Shown here piece by piece: positions 16,372 through 24,880 of a DNA stretch of 34,902 nucleotides (position 1 is its first letter; each line of letters begins with the position of its first letter). This DNA is from Actinomycetota bacterium (GTDB lineage Bacteria > Actinomycetota > Actinomycetes > Actinomycetales > Microbacteriaceae). Location of the stretch: assembly GCA_030838475.1 (NCBI GenBank), contig JAUZFP010000035.1, positions 1-34,902 of the forward strand. Direction: 5' to 3'. The translations under genes were made by a program, and so were the position numbers. Under the pieces are notes generated by a model. That model searched no databases and was not told where the DNA came from. It saw nothing but the letters and a program-made list of their open reading frames with translations.

Positions 16372-16766
16372 GAGCCGGTCGCATTCCGAGCGACGATGTC
16401 GAAATGGGTGTCGACGGTCAGCACGAGGGTCGCGACGTTCAGTGCCAGGAGAAATATGGCGAATCCGAACTGCGCGGAAATGTCTCTGGCCAGCACGTGG
16501 GTGTACAGAGCGCAGACGAAGAAGAGCGAGAGACCTAGGGCCGCAGCAACCCCGATCACGGGAACCCAGAGTCCGCACAGCAGCCCGAGAGCGCCCACGA
16601 CTTTGAGTGTGCCGATGGGGAATCGGAGCCAGGATACGGGCACTCCCGCCGCGGACATGCCCGGCATGATGGGGGAGAAGTGGGCGAGCGCGGCAATCCC
16701 GGAGATCCCGTTGATGATGATTGCGGCGATCGTGGCGACGATATAGATGGTATCCATTGGTTTCAT
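16368..16766 (-). CDS. DoxX-like membrane protein
   Basis: 132 residues with four hydrophobic helices, in the pattern of the DoxX/DoxX-like (YphA-type) family: an N-terminal helix, a loop containing a conserved P-x-G stretch (SPIMPGMSAAG), FPIGTLKVVGALGLLCGLW, then two more helices. These proteins often accompany oxidoreductases, and some have been tied to thiol or quinone redox balance. I take the ATG at 16766; GTG 16769 and ATG 16757 are alternatives. It is coupled to the NAD(P)H-binding gene by a GTGA overlap and diverges from the MarR gene. Confidence 0.82.
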   Translation of the reverse strand: MKPMDTIYIVATIAAIIINGISGIAALAHFSPIMPGMSAAGVPVSWLRFPIGTLKVVGALGLLCGLWVPVIGVAAALGLSLFFVCALYTHVLARDISAQFGFAIFLLALNVATLVLTVDTHFDIVARNATGS

Positions 16767-16808
16767 CACACTAGTAGATAATCACGAAGTCATGCAATCA
16801 CTGTTCGA

Positions 16809-16820
16809 TATAATCGGGTC
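16809..16820 (+). promoter_or_regulatory. TATAAT -10 of a leaderless marR mRNA
   Basis: A perfect TATAAT at 16809-16814 is followed by exactly 6 nt and the ATG at 16821, so transcription should start at or next to the A of the ATG. No Shine-Dalgarno is present. The -10 lies within a short palindrome CGAT-ATA-ATCG (16806-16816) that may be a regulator site. Confidence 0.75.
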
Positions 16821-17327
16821 ATGGCTGTAGTCACAGAGGGCGCGAGCGCCGGATCCCCGCCGGCACTGGGAACACGAGTGAGTTTCCTGCTGTCACAACT
16901 CGGTCTGCAAAGCGCCCGCACATTCGCCGCCGGCCTGGCTCCGCTCGGGCTGAATCCCAATCGATTTGGCCTATTGATCCACGTCGCGCGTGCCGAGGGG
17001 CAGTCCCAGCAGCAGCTCGCCGAGACGCTGGGAATCCATCGCAACGCAATGGTCTCGTTGATCGATGACCTCGAGGCGCGTGGTCTGGTCGAACGCCGAA
17101 GGCATCCACGCGATCGGCGCGCCTACGCGATCCACCTCACCGAACGGGCGCGGGAACTACTGCCGGAGGCGTCCCGCGTCGCCGACGAGCAGGAGGCCTC
17201 GCTGCTCGCCGACCTCGCAGAGGATGAGCGGCAAACGCTGCGTGACCTGCTGTCACGCCTGAGCGCTGGTTCGGGCCAACGCGCCGACGTGCATCCCGGC
17301 TATCGAGAGCCCGCGAGCACGGAGTGA
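16821..17327 (+). CDS. MarR-family transcriptional regulator
   Basis: 168 residues with the MarR layout: an N-terminal dimerisation helix, a winged HTH at about residues 60-105 (SQQQLAETLGIHRNAMVSLIDDLEARGLVER) with the wing motif RHPRDRRAYAIHLTERAREL, and C-terminal helices. There are no cysteines, so it is not an OhrR-type thiol sensor and is more likely a small-molecule-responsive repressor. It is transcribed away from the DoxX-like/NAD(P)H-binding pair and is their likely regulator. Its 3' end overlaps that of the convergent metallo-hydrolase gene by 28 bp. Confidence 0.9.
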   Translation: MAVVTEGASAGSPPALGTRVSFLLSQLGLQSARTFAAGLAPLGLNPNRFGLLIHVARAEGQSQQQLAETLGIHRNAMVSLIDDLEARGLVERRRHPRDRRAYAIHLTERARELLPEASRVADEQEASLLADLAEDERQTLRDLLSRLSAGSGQRADVHPGYREPASTE

Positions 17328-18076
17328 TGACGCGAGTCGATGCTGACGGTGACGCCGCGCGGCGTATCGAGTAGCAGCCCAGTCCCGTCGAACGCCGCCT
17401 CGAGGTCTGCTCGCGTCTCGCTGAAGTGCTCCCAGTCTTCGGTGTGCAGCCCGACCACTCGTGAAGCGCCCAGGATCTGGGCGGCCTTCGCCGCATCCAC
17501 CGAGGTGAGCGTCAGCGCCGCGTCGATCGAGGGCACTCGCGCGGCACCGGCGAACAGAACGGCGACATCGATCGACGGGAAGCGGTCCGCGATTTGCTGC
17601 ACGAGTTCGAGTGACGCGTTGTCGCCGCTGACGTAGACCGTCGGTTCGTCCGGTGCCTCGAGCAGAAATCCGATTACCGGACCGACGAGGCGCTCGGCAC
17701 CGGGCGGGCCGTGCAGGGCGGGCGCGGCGGTCACGGTGACGTTTCCGATCCGGTGCTCCTCCCAGCAGTCGAGACCGATCACGGGCTTGCCGAGGTCCAC
17801 ACCCGCCTTCGCCGTGCTCAGCGTCGGCGTTCGGAGAACCAGCTCACGCCCGGAACGGTCGAGGTTGTCTTCGTGTTCGTGGTGCGACAGCAGGATGACG
17901 TCGATCGCGCCGAGATCCGCCACATCGACGCCGGGACCGGCCGTCTTGGTGAGCGGCTCGCCGTCGCTGTCGTAGGTCTGCGGCGGGTCGAAGGTCGGGT
18001 CGAGCAGGATGCGAAGCCCCGCATATTCGAGAATGGCGGTCGGTCCGCCCACGTAGGTCACGGTCATCGTCGACAT
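17300..18076 (-). CDS. Metallo-beta-lactamase-fold hydrolase
   Basis: 258 residues of the UlaG-like/YtkL-like branch: it starts with the strand [16 protein letters not shown] and the DPTFD motif. The metal motif at residues 66-71 reads HEHEDN, i.e. HxHxD followed by Asn where classical members have His. Later metal ligands are present ([25 protein letters not shown]). The substitution suggests altered metal occupancy and is known from some actinobacterial members. Substrate unknown; the family hydrolyses lactones, phosphodiesters and N-acyl compounds. The start at 18076 lies 12 bp from the divergent DUF255 gene. Confidence 0.85.
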   Translation of the reverse strand: MSTMTVTYVGGPTAILEYAGLRILLDPTFDPPQTYDSDGEPLTKTAGPGVDVADLGAIDVILLSHHEHEDNLDRSGRELVLRTPTLSTAKAGVDLGKPVIGLDCWEEHRIGNVTVTAAPALHGPPGAERLVGPVIGFLLEAPDEPTVYVSGDNASLELVQQIADRFPSIDVAVLFAGAARVPSIDAALTLTSVDAAKAAQILGASRVVGLHTEDWEHFSETRADLEAAFDGTGLLLDTPRGVTVSIDSRHHSVLAGSR

Positions 18077-18091
18077 AGGCTCGAGGCTATG
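18074..18091. promoter_or_regulatory. 18-bp palindrome holding two start codons and two -10 elements
   Basis: CATAGGCTCGAGGCTATG is symmetrical at 8 of its 9 base pairs (only 79/86 breaks it). The outer CAT and ATG are the start codons of the two divergent genes. Forward TAGGCT (18076-18081) lies 7 nt before ATG 18089, and reverse TAGCCT (18084-18089 on the minus strand) lies 7 nt before ATG 18076. Each -10 shares a base with the opposite start codon. Both transcripts would be leaderless, from a 12-bp gap. Confidence 0.6.
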
Positions 18092-19897
18092 CCAAATCGC
18101 CTCGGTTCCGCTGTGAGCCCCTACCTGCGCTCGCACGCGGATAACCCGGTCGACTGGTATCCGTGGGGACCGGAAGCGTTTGCGGAGGCGGTCCGTCGCG
18201 ACCTTCCCGTGCTCATCTCGATCGGCTATTCGACCTGCTACTGGTGTCACGTGATGGCGCGAGAGAGCTTCAGCGATGCGAACCTGGCCACCCAGCTCAA
18301 CGCGAACTTCGTCAGCATCAAGGTCGATCGCGAGGAGTATCCGGATGTCGACGCCAGCTACCTCGCCGCGGCCTCGGCCTTCACCGACCAGCTCGGCTGG
18401 CCGCTCACGGTCTTCGCGACCCCCACCGGACGTGCCTTCTATGCGGGGACCTACTATCCGCCCACGCCGTCGAATGGCCTGCCGTCGTTTCGCGAGGTGC
18501 TGGATGCGATGGCGGATGCCTGGCGGGATCAGCGCGCCAACGTCGAGGACACGGCGGGTCGGCTGGCTGCAGCGCTCACCTCAGAGCGGGCCACCGAGCG
18601 CGGAGCGCTGCCGGGCGCGGCAGAGTTCGAGAAGGTCGTGGGCGAACTTCTCGACTACGAGGACACGGAGTTCGGCGGTTTCGGAGGCGCACCGAAGTTT
18701 CCCGTTGCCCCGGTCGTGGACTTTCTGCAGGGTCGCGCGCTCATCGATCCGCGCGCGGAGGGCCTCGTCAGACGGATGATCGAGGCGATGGAAAACTCCC
18801 CGCTGCGGGATGCGGTCGAGGGCGGATTCTTCCGGTATTCGACGCTACGTAACTGGGGCGAGCCGCACTACGAGCGCATGCTCTACGACAACGCACAACT
18901 CCTTCGGATCTACTCCCGGGCGAGTGACCGGACGGCGGAAGAGATCGCCTCCTTCCTGCTGAATACGCTTCGCCTCTCCGATGGCGGATTCGCATCCGCG
19001 CAGGACAGCGAGAGCATCGTCGATGGAACACGAGTCGAGGGCGGCTACTACCACCTCGACGCCGAGGCACGCGCACTCCAGACACCGCCCGGACTCGATG
19101 AGAAGGTGCTCGCCGGATGGAACGGTCTCGCCATCGGTGCGCTCGCCTCTGCCGGCGCGCGACTCGATCGGCCCGACTGGATCGCCGCCGCGACTGCGGC
19201 GGCGGAACTCGTCGGGACCGGCGAACTAGTTCGAGCGCGAGTGGGGAATCGGATTTCGTCCGCGAGGCCGACCCTCGAGGACTACGGGATGCTCAGCGAG
19301 GGTCTCATCGACCTCGCTCTCGCGACGGGGGAAGTCCGGTTCGCGGTTCGGGCACGCGAACTCGTGGCCGAGGCCCTGGTGGACGGCGGCTTCGCCGTCC
19401 CGGGCGGAGCCGATCCGGTGCTCACCACCAACGGCCTGGTTCTCGAAAATGATCCGAGCGAGGGCGCGTATCCAAGCGGACTCAGCGTGATGGCCCGGGC
19501 GGCGATCCGCCTCGACCAGTTGGGGGTGACCGGACTGCTCGACACCGCCATCGGAGTGCTCGAGACGATCGCGCCAGTCGCCCTGTCGCGACCCATCTCG
19601 TTTGGGTCTGCGCTTGGTGCGATGTCGATGCTGTCGATGCCTCTACGCCAACTCGTCGTCGTGACGACGGACCGGGACAGTCGGATGGCTCGCGACGCGA
19701 AGCTCTGGCAGGGCGGGGTCGGCATTGCGGTGACGCCGATTCAGGCGGAGACGTTCGCGGCCGCCGGTTTCGAGCTCTTCGACGGTCGCGTGCAGGTCGA
19801 TGGCGGGGAGACCGCCTACCTGTGCGAGAACTTCGTCTGCCAGCTGCCGGTGACAACTGCCGCGGCGCTTGAGGACCTGCTCAGCCAGCGAGGGTAA
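18089..19897 (+). CDS. Thioredoxin-domain protein (DUF255/SPATA20, YyaL-like)
   Basis: 602 residues. The N-terminal thioredoxin-like domain carries Cys50-x-x-Cys53 in [10 protein letters not shown] and the family hallmarks [17 protein letters not shown] and [22 protein letters not shown]. An (alpha/alpha)6-barrel region follows, with [20 protein letters not shown] and a shortened AxDADSE-like stretch (ASAQDSES). Usual bacterial members are about 650-690 residues, so this one is on the short side in the C-terminal half. Biochemical function is not settled; the fold suggests a disulfide or sugar-modifying role. Candidate leaderless start at 18089. Its end overlaps the convergent rhodanese gene by 17 bp. 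Confidence 0.9.
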   Translation: MPNRLGSAVSPYLRSHADNPVDWYPWGPEAFAEAVRRDLPVLISIGYSTCYWCHVMARESFSDANLATQLNANFVSIKVDREEYPDVDASYLAAASAFTDQLGWPLTVFATPTGRAFYAGTYYPPTPSNGLPSFREVLDAMADAWRDQRANVEDTAGRLAAALTSERATERGALPGAAEFEKVVGELLDYEDTEFGGFGGAPKFPVAPVVDFLQGRALIDPRAEGLVRRMIEAMENSPLRDAVEGGFFRYSTLRNWGEPHYERMLYDNAQLLRIYSRASDRTAEEIASFLLNTLRLSDGGFASAQDSESIVDGTRVEGGYYHLDAEARALQTPPGLDEKVLAGWNGLAIGALASAGARLDRPDWIAAATAAAELVGTGELVRARVGNRISSARPTLEDYGMLSEGLIDLALATGEVRFAVRARELVAEALVDGGFAVPGGADPVLTTNGLVLENDPSEGAYPSGLSVMARAAIRLDQLGVTGLLDTAIGVLETIAPVALSRPISFGSALGAMSMLSMPLRQLVVVTTDRDSRMARDAKLWQGGVGIAVTPIQAETFAAAGFELFDGRVQVDGGETAYLCENFVCQLPVTTAAALEDLLSQRG

Positions 19898-20762
19898 CGA
19901 TCGGCAGGCGGTCATCCGCAGCCCACTCCGACAACGAGCCGTCGTAGACGGCAACGTTGCCATGGCCGAGAAGGGTGAGCGCGAGGGCATCCGCCGAGGC
20001 CAGGATTCCCGCTGCGCAGTAGGCGACGATCCGCTCCTGCTCGAGGGCGGGACCGAAGGCGTCACGCAGTCCGGCCTCGGGTAGGAGCGCGTTCGATTCG
20101 CGATCAACGAGGCGAGCGGCCGGGGTGTTTGTGCTGCCGGGGATGTGGCCCCGACGAGCGCGCGATCCCTCTTCGCCGCTGAACTCCTTGGGTGGGAGCG
20201 CGCAGACCAGTGCGGCCGAGGATGCCCCGGCGAGGATGTCCTCGATATCGGCCTTCGTCACCCACAGCTCCGGGCGTTCGGTGACAACGAAAGAGGTGGA
20301 GGCGCCGGTGGGCTCACGGTGGCCGACGTCGGTTTCGCGTCCCTCGGCGATCCACTTCTTGTAACCGCCGTCGAGGACGGCAACCCGGTCGTAGCCAAAC
20401 GTCCTGAACAGCCACCAGAGGCGCGACGCCCACTGGCCGATCGACGTGTCGTAGACGACCACCGTTGTCTCGTTGTCGATGCCGAGCGCACCCACTGCGG
20501 CCGCAAACGCCCCCGCGGAGGTGTGCGCGAACGGGAGTTTCACTTCCGTGTCCGAGAACTCCTCGATCAGGTCGGCGAACAGGGCGGTGGGGATGTGACC
20601 CGAGATCAGATACTGCTCGTGCCCGCTCAGAAAACCGGGCTTGCCTGTCGGTGTCGCGAAGGGCACCACTGTCGCGTCGAGCACGACGAGCTGGTCGCTA
20701 CCGAGGTAGTCGGCGAGCCACTGGGTCGAGACGAGGGGTGAGACAAGAGCGGGACCGGTCAT
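19881..20762 (-). CDS. Sulfurtransferase with two rhodanese domains
   Basis: 293 residues, tandem rhodanese repeats. The N-terminal half is the inactive copy ([23 protein letters not shown]). The C-terminal half carries the active-site loop with Cys249 (IVAYCAAGI), the persulfide-forming residue. It transfers sulfane sulfur from thiosulfate or 3-mercaptopyruvate to an acceptor; the loop (CAAGI, not CRxGxT) leaves the donor uncertain. It is the last gene of the minus-strand sulfur block, 82 bp after the CoA-binding gene, with its own candidate leaderless promoter. Confidence 0.88.
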   Translation of the reverse strand: MTGPALVSPLVSTQWLADYLGSDQLVVLDATVVPFATPTGKPGFLSGHEQYLISGHIPTALFADLIEEFSDTEVKLPFAHTSAGAFAAAVGALGIDNETTVVVYDTSIGQWASRLWWLFRTFGYDRVAVLDGGYKKWIAEGRETDVGHREPTGASTSFVVTERPELWVTKADIEDILAGASSAALVCALPPKEFSGEEGSRARRGHIPGSTNTPAARLVDRESNALLPEAGLRDAFGPALEQERIVAYCAAGILASADALALTLLGHGNVAVYDGSLSEWAADDRLPIVTLAG

Positions 20763-20774
20763 GCGCCAAGGGTA
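20763..20774 (-). promoter_or_regulatory. Candidate leaderless -10 of the rhodanese gene
   Basis: On the minus strand TACCCT (20769-20774) is followed by 6 nt and the ATG at 20762. It fits TANNNT, and there is no Shine-Dalgarno. Confidence 0.45.
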
Positions 20775-20844
20775 TGTCGAGCGGCAAAGAGTCGCCTGAG
20801 TCGATGAAACGCTGCGTAACGATGAGTCGCGCGACCGGAACTAG

Positions 20845-21417
20845 CTAGCGAATGGTCTTGCGACTCGTGATCTGGCCGGTATCGAAGCCGAGCAGGTGCA
20901 GCCCGCCGTTGAAGCGGGCGTGCTCGATCTTGATGCAGCGGTCCATCACAACCGTCAGTCCCTTGCTCTCGCCATAGATGGCCGCATCCTGATTCCAGAT
21001 GCCGAGCTGAACCCAGACCGTCTTTGCGCCGACGGCAAGGACCTCGTCGATCACACCGGGGATGTCGCTGCCCTTGCGGAACACATCCACGATGTCGGGA
21101 ACCTCGGGCAGGGAGGCCAGGTCCGGGTACGCCTTGTGGCCGAGAATCTCGTCGGCCATCGGGTTGACGAAGTAGACCCGGTAGTCGCTCGACTGCAGCA
21201 GGTAGGTGCCGACGAAGTAGCTCGCGCGTGCGGCATTGGGCGAGGCACCGACGATCGCGATCGACTTCGCGTTGCGCAGGATCTTCAGACGCTCCTTGGC
21301 GTTGGGCCCGACCCACGTGCGCTGCGACTTGAGCAGCTTGCCAAGTGGCGAGTCCGACGGAACCTCGCAGGTCAGCCCATTCGAGAGCGACACCGTCTCT
21401 TGCGTTGCTGTACTCAT
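20845..21417 (-). CDS. CoA-binding domain protein (YccU-like)
   Basis: 190 residues. The Rossmann-type CoA-binding core has AKSIAIVGASPNAARASYFVGTYL (N-terminal G-x-S-P-N-x-x-R loop), VYFVNPMADEILGHKAYPDLASLPEVPDIVDVFR and KTVWVQLGIWN, closing with MDRCIKIEH, all typical of the YccU/YneT group. These proteins bind CoA but have no ligase domain and no agreed function. The ATG lies 7 bp after the metY stop, so it is in one operon with metY. The neighbourhood points to a role in sulfur metabolism, perhaps as a CoA-dependent sensor, but that is a guess. Confidence 0.88.
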   Translation of the reverse strand: MSTATQETVSLSNGLTCEVPSDSPLGKLLKSQRTWVGPNAKERLKILRNAKSIAIVGASPNAARASYFVGTYLLQSSDYRVYFVNPMADEILGHKAYPDLASLPEVPDIVDVFRKGSDIPGVIDEVLAVGAKTVWVQLGIWNQDAAIYGESKGLTVVMDRCIKIEHARFNGGLHLLGFDTGQITSRKTIR

Positions 21418-21424
21418 TGGTTTC

Positions 21425-22714
21425 TCAGTCCTTCAGGGCCGCGGTCAAAGCCTGGTCAAGGTCATAAACAATGTCCTCGGGGTCTTCTATTCCGACGCTG
21501 AGGCGAACAAGCCCCGGCAGGACACCCGCCTCGATCAGCTGCTGCTCGTTGAGTTGGGCGTGCGTTGTGGACGCGGGATGAATAACCAGCGTCTTCGCAT
21601 CGCCGATATTGGCGAGGTGGCTGGCGAGATCGACGGACTCGATGAATTTCTGTCCGATTGGGCGCCCACCCTTGACCCCGAACGAGAAGACCGAGCCCGG
21701 TCCCTTCGGCAGGTACTTCTTCGCCCGCTCGTGATGGGGATGCGCGGGGAGTCCGGCCCAGTTGACGAACTCGATTCGCGGGTCGGCATCCAGCCACTCG
21801 GCGACGATTCGCGCGTTGTCGACGTGGGCCTGAATTCGGAAGGGCAGCGTCTCGACGCCCTGCGCGAGCAGCCAGGCCGAGTGCGGCGCGAGCGTTGGCC
21901 CGATGTCGCGCAGCTGCTCCGCGCGAAGTCGGGTGAGGAAGGCGTACTCGCCGAAGATGCCGTGCCAGTTCAGGCCGCCGTAGGTCGGTGTCGGCTCGTC
22001 GAACTTGGGGAAGTTCTCGTTGGCCCAGTGGAAGCGACCGCCCTCGACGACGACTCCGCCGAGCGTCGTTCCGTGTCCGCCAAGGAACTTGGTCGCCGAG
22101 TGGATGACGACGTCCGCTCCCCACTCGAGTGGACGATTCAGGTACGGCGTTGCGATGGTCGAGTCGATGATGAGCGGGATGTGATGCGCGTGGGCGACAT
22201 CCGCGAGTCCCTCGAGGTCGGCGATCTCGCCGGACGGGTTGGCGATCGTCTCGGCGAAGATCAGCTTGGTCTTGTCCGTGATCGCCGCCGCGTAGTCAGC
22301 GGGGTCGGAGCTCTTGATGAATGTCGTCTCGACCCCGAAACGGCGGAGGGTCACATCCAGCTGCGTGATTGAGCCGCCATACAGATTCGCGGATGCGACT
22401 ATGTGGTCCCCGGCACCGGCCAGGGACGCGAAGGTCACGAACTGCGCGCTGAGCCCGCTCGCCGTCGCGACGGCACCGATTCCACCCTCGAGGCTCGCGA
22501 CGCGTTCCTCGAACGCGGCGACCGTCGGGTTGGCGAGACGCGAGTAGATGTTGCCGTACTTCTGCAGGGCGAAGCGTGCGGCGGCATCCGCGGTGTCATC
22601 GAACACGAAGGCGCTGGTCTGGTAGATCGGCAGCGCCCGCGCCCCCGTCACCTGGTCGGGGATGTTGCCGGCGTGGATTGCCCGCGTTCTGAAGCCGTAC
22701 TCGCGATCTGCCAT
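21425..22714 (-). CDS. metY: O-acetylhomoserine sulfhydrylase / aminocarboxypropyltransferase
   Basis: 429-residue PLP enzyme of the Cys/Met metabolism family. Schiff-base Lys209 lies in [20 protein letters not shown] (phosphate-binding tyrosine region) and the N-terminal [12 protein letters not shown] and [12 protein letters not shown] motifs are those of MetY rather than MetB/MetC. It joins sulfide (or methanethiol) to O-acetylhomoserine to make homocysteine (or methionine). The ATG at 22714 has no Shine-Dalgarno but a TAGCGT -10 6 nt upstream. It lies between a sulfur-releasing monooxygenase and a CoA-binding protein/rhodanese pair and would re-fix released sulfur. Confidence 0.93.
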   Translation of the reverse strand: MADREYGFRTRAIHAGNIPDQVTGARALPIYQTSAFVFDDTADAAARFALQKYGNIYSRLANPTVAAFEERVASLEGGIGAVATASGLSAQFVTFASLAGAGDHIVASANLYGGSITQLDVTLRRFGVETTFIKSSDPADYAAAITDKTKLIFAETIANPSGEIADLEGLADVAHAHHIPLIIDSTIATPYLNRPLEWGADVVIHSATKFLGGHGTTLGGVVVEGGRFHWANENFPKFDEPTPTYGGLNWHGIFGEYAFLTRLRAEQLRDIGPTLAPHSAWLLAQGVETLPFRIQAHVDNARIVAEWLDADPRIEFVNWAGLPAHPHHERAKKYLPKGPGSVFSFGVKGGRPIGQKFIESVDLASHLANIGDAKTLVIHPASTTHAQLNEQQLIEAGVLPGLVRLSVGIEDPEDIVYDLDQALTAALKD

Positions 22715-22726
22715 GCGATTACGCTA
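22715..22726 (-). promoter_or_regulatory. Candidate leaderless -10 of metY
   Basis: On the minus strand TAGCGT (22721-22726) precedes the ATG at 22714 by 6 nt. This would let metY be transcribed separately from the monooxygenase gene, which ends 45 bp upstream. Confidence 0.5.
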
Positions 22727-22759
22727 CCCGAGCGGGCCGGTCGGCCCGCCCGGAGGGCG

Positions 22760-24181
22760 TCACACGACGAAACTCTCGACCGTCTCGCGGTCGGCGCGCT
22801 TCTGCTCGAGCTGGCGACGGTACTTCGCGGCGGGATGATCGTCCCGCACCCTTTTCTGACCGACGCCGTAGAGGCGCTCGCGCACCGTAGTCGACTCGTC
22901 GTAGTCCTTCCAGTAGCGCCCGCGGTCCTGCAGCTCTGGAACGATGAATTCGATGAAATCCTCGAACGTGCCGGGAGTGATCGCATAGGCGAGGTTGAAT
23001 CCGTCGATGTCGGCCTCGTCGATCCAGCGTTCGAGCTCGTCCGACACGGTCTCCGGCGATCCGACCAAAACCGGCCCCATCGCTCCGATCCCGACGTACT
23101 TGGCGACCTCGTCCGGAGTCCAGGTGCGGTCCGGGTCCGCCTTTGAGAAGATCTCGAGCGCGAACCGCGCGGAGTCGGTGTCGACGTACTCGAGCGGCTG
23201 GTGCGGATCGAGCTGCGACAGGTCGATGCCGGTGATTCCGGCGTAGAAAGCGAGCGCGCCCTCGTAGTCGTAGTAGCTGAGGTAGTCGGCGTACTTCGCC
23301 TGTGCCTCCTCGTCCGTCGCCGCGGTCACGATCGTGATCTCGGTGAAGATCTTCAGGCTGCGCGGGTCGCGGCCGGCCTCCGCGGCGACGGCACGAATGT
23401 CGTCGACGTAGCGGCGAAGAATCACCGGCGTCGGGGCGACGGTGAAGACGGCCTCGGCGTGACGTGCGGCGAACGCCCTGCCGATGCCCGACGTGCCCGC
23501 CTGCCAAATGACGGGGGTGCGCTGCGGCGAAGGCTCCGAGAGGTACACGCCGGGGACCGAGAAGTACTTGCCCTTGTGCCCGATCTCGTGCACCTTCTCG
23601 GGGTCGGCGTAGATCTGGTTCTCGCGGTCCTCGATGACGGCATCCTCTTCCCACGAGCCCTCCCAGAGCTGGTAGCAGACGTCAACGAGTTCTTCGGCGA
23701 GCTCGTACCGCTCGTCGTGTGACATCTGGCGCTGCATGCCGAGGTTGCGGGCGGCACCATCGAGGTAGCTGGTGACGATATTCCAGGCGATGCGGCCCTT
23801 GGTCAGGTGGTCTAGGGTTCCGAACGTGCGAGCCAGCGAGTAAGGCTGCTCGTAGGTCGACGAGACGGTGATCCCGAAGCCCAGTTTCTTCGTGGCTGCC
23901 GCCATCGCGGTGACCTGCAGGAGTGGGTTGTGCACCGGGATCTGCATGGCGCTGCGAATGGATGCGGCGGCCGACCCCTGGTAGGTGTCGTAGACCCCGA
24001 GCACGTCGGCGATGAACAGGCCGTCGAACTTGCCGGCCTCCAGAAGTTTGGCGAGGTCCACCCAGTAGTCGAGGTCCTTGTACCGCACCGACTGGTCCTG
24101 CGGGTGAGACCACAGGCCGGGCGACTGGTGCATGATGCACGACATATCGAACGCGTTGAATTGGATGCGATTCTTCGTCAC
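22760..24181 (-). CDS. FMNH2-dependent LLM-class monooxygenase (NtaA/SnaA/DszA-type)
   Basis: 473 residues of the bacterial luciferase-like fold, NtaA/SnaA/DszA subgroup: an N-terminal strand with FNAFDM, HQSPGLWSHPQDQS, LAKLLEAGKFDGLFIADVLG, ATKKLGFGITVSSTYEQPYSLARTF, LTKGRIAWNIVTSYLDGAARNLG and GTSGIGRAFAARHAEAVFT. Such enzymes use reduced FMN from a separate reductase to oxidise organosulfur compounds (sulfones, sulfonates, S-alkyl-cysteine derivatives) or amines. The GTG at 24181 follows AGGAG by 7 nt. It lies 27 bp after metI and just before metY, so an organosulfur substrate brought in by the Met-type transporter is likely. No flavin reductase is in the window. Confidence 0.9.
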   Translation of the reverse strand: MTKNRIQFNAFDMSCIMHQSPGLWSHPQDQSVRYKDLDYWVDLAKLLEAGKFDGLFIADVLGVYDTYQGSAAASIRSAMQIPVHNPLLQVTAMAAATKKLGFGITVSSTYEQPYSLARTFGTLDHLTKGRIAWNIVTSYLDGAARNLGMQRQMSHDERYELAEELVDVCYQLWEGSWEEDAVIEDRENQIYADPEKVHEIGHKGKYFSVPGVYLSEPSPQRTPVIWQAGTSGIGRAFAARHAEAVFTVAPTPVILRRYVDDIRAVAAEAGRDPRSLKIFTEITIVTAATDEEAQAKYADYLSYYDYEGALAFYAGITGIDLSQLDPHQPLEYVDTDSARFALEIFSKADPDRTWTPDEVAKYVGIGAMGPVLVGSPETVSDELERWIDEADIDGFNLAYAITPGTFEDFIEFIVPELQDRGRYWKDYDESTTVRERLYGVGQKRVRDDHPAAKYRRQLEQKRADRETVESFVV

Positions 24182-24208
24182 GAGAGAACTCCTGTTTGTT
24201 GTGTTCGG

Positions 24209-24880
24209 CTACGTGCGTGCTGCTCCGGAGACGCGTCGGACGACGCGATCCCCGAGGAACTGCACGGACTGGGCGAGGGCGATGAGGATGAGCACGCAGA
24301 CGAGCATGATGTTGCCGTCGAAGCGCTGGTAGCCATAGTTGACGGCGAGATAGCCGATGCCGCCCGCTCCCACGGCCCCGGCGATCGCCGAGTATTCGAT
24401 CATGGCGATCACGTTGATGGTGAAGCCTGCGAAGAGTCCCGGCAGGGCCTCGGCGAGCTGCGCCGATCGGATGATCTGGAGGGTCGAGCCGCCCGAGACG
24501 AGCCCGACGTTGGTGATGTCGGACGGTACCTCGCGGATGGCGTTCTCGACCAGGCGCGCGAAGAACGGGATTCCCGCCAGCGACATGGGGACGATGGCGG
24601 CCTGGATCCCGATGTTGGTGCCGACCACGAACTGTGTGAATGGGATGACCGCGGCGAGCAGCACCAGGAACGGGAGCGACCGGCCCAGGTTGGCGATCCA
24701 CGAAATCACGGCGTTGACCGCAGGGCGCGGAAACAGTCCGAGCGGCGAGGTGTTGTGCAACAGCACACCGAGAGGCGTCCCGAGCAGGACGACGATGACC
24801 ATGACGATTCCGACCATGGCAGCCGTATCGCCGAGGGCGGGGAGCACGAGCGCCGGAACCTGCGGCCAGGGGGTGTTCAT
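24209..24880 (-). CDS. metI: Methionine-type ABC transporter permease
   Basis: 223-residue membrane protein with five hydrophobic helices and the binding-protein-dependent permease signature: ANLGRSLPFLVLLAAVIPFTQ, PMSLAGIPFFARLVENAIREV and the EAA-like loop SAQLAEALPGLFAGFTINVIAMIEYSAIAGAVGAGGIG. It forms the inner-membrane channel of a MetNIQ importer. The ATG at 24880 has GAGGAG 7 nt upstream and overlaps the metN stop (ATGA). The substrate may be methionine or another sulfur compound; see the downstream monooxygenase. Confidence 0.9.
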   Translation of the reverse strand: MNTPWPQVPALVLPALGDTAAMVGIVMVIVVLLGTPLGVLLHNTSPLGLFPRPAVNAVISWIANLGRSLPFLVLLAAVIPFTQFVVGTNIGIQAAIVPMSLAGIPFFARLVENAIREVPSDITNVGLVSGGSTLQIIRSAQLAEALPGLFAGFTINVIAMIEYSAIAGAVGAGGIGYLAVNYGYQRFDGNIMLVCVLILIALAQSVQFLGDRVVRRVSGAART

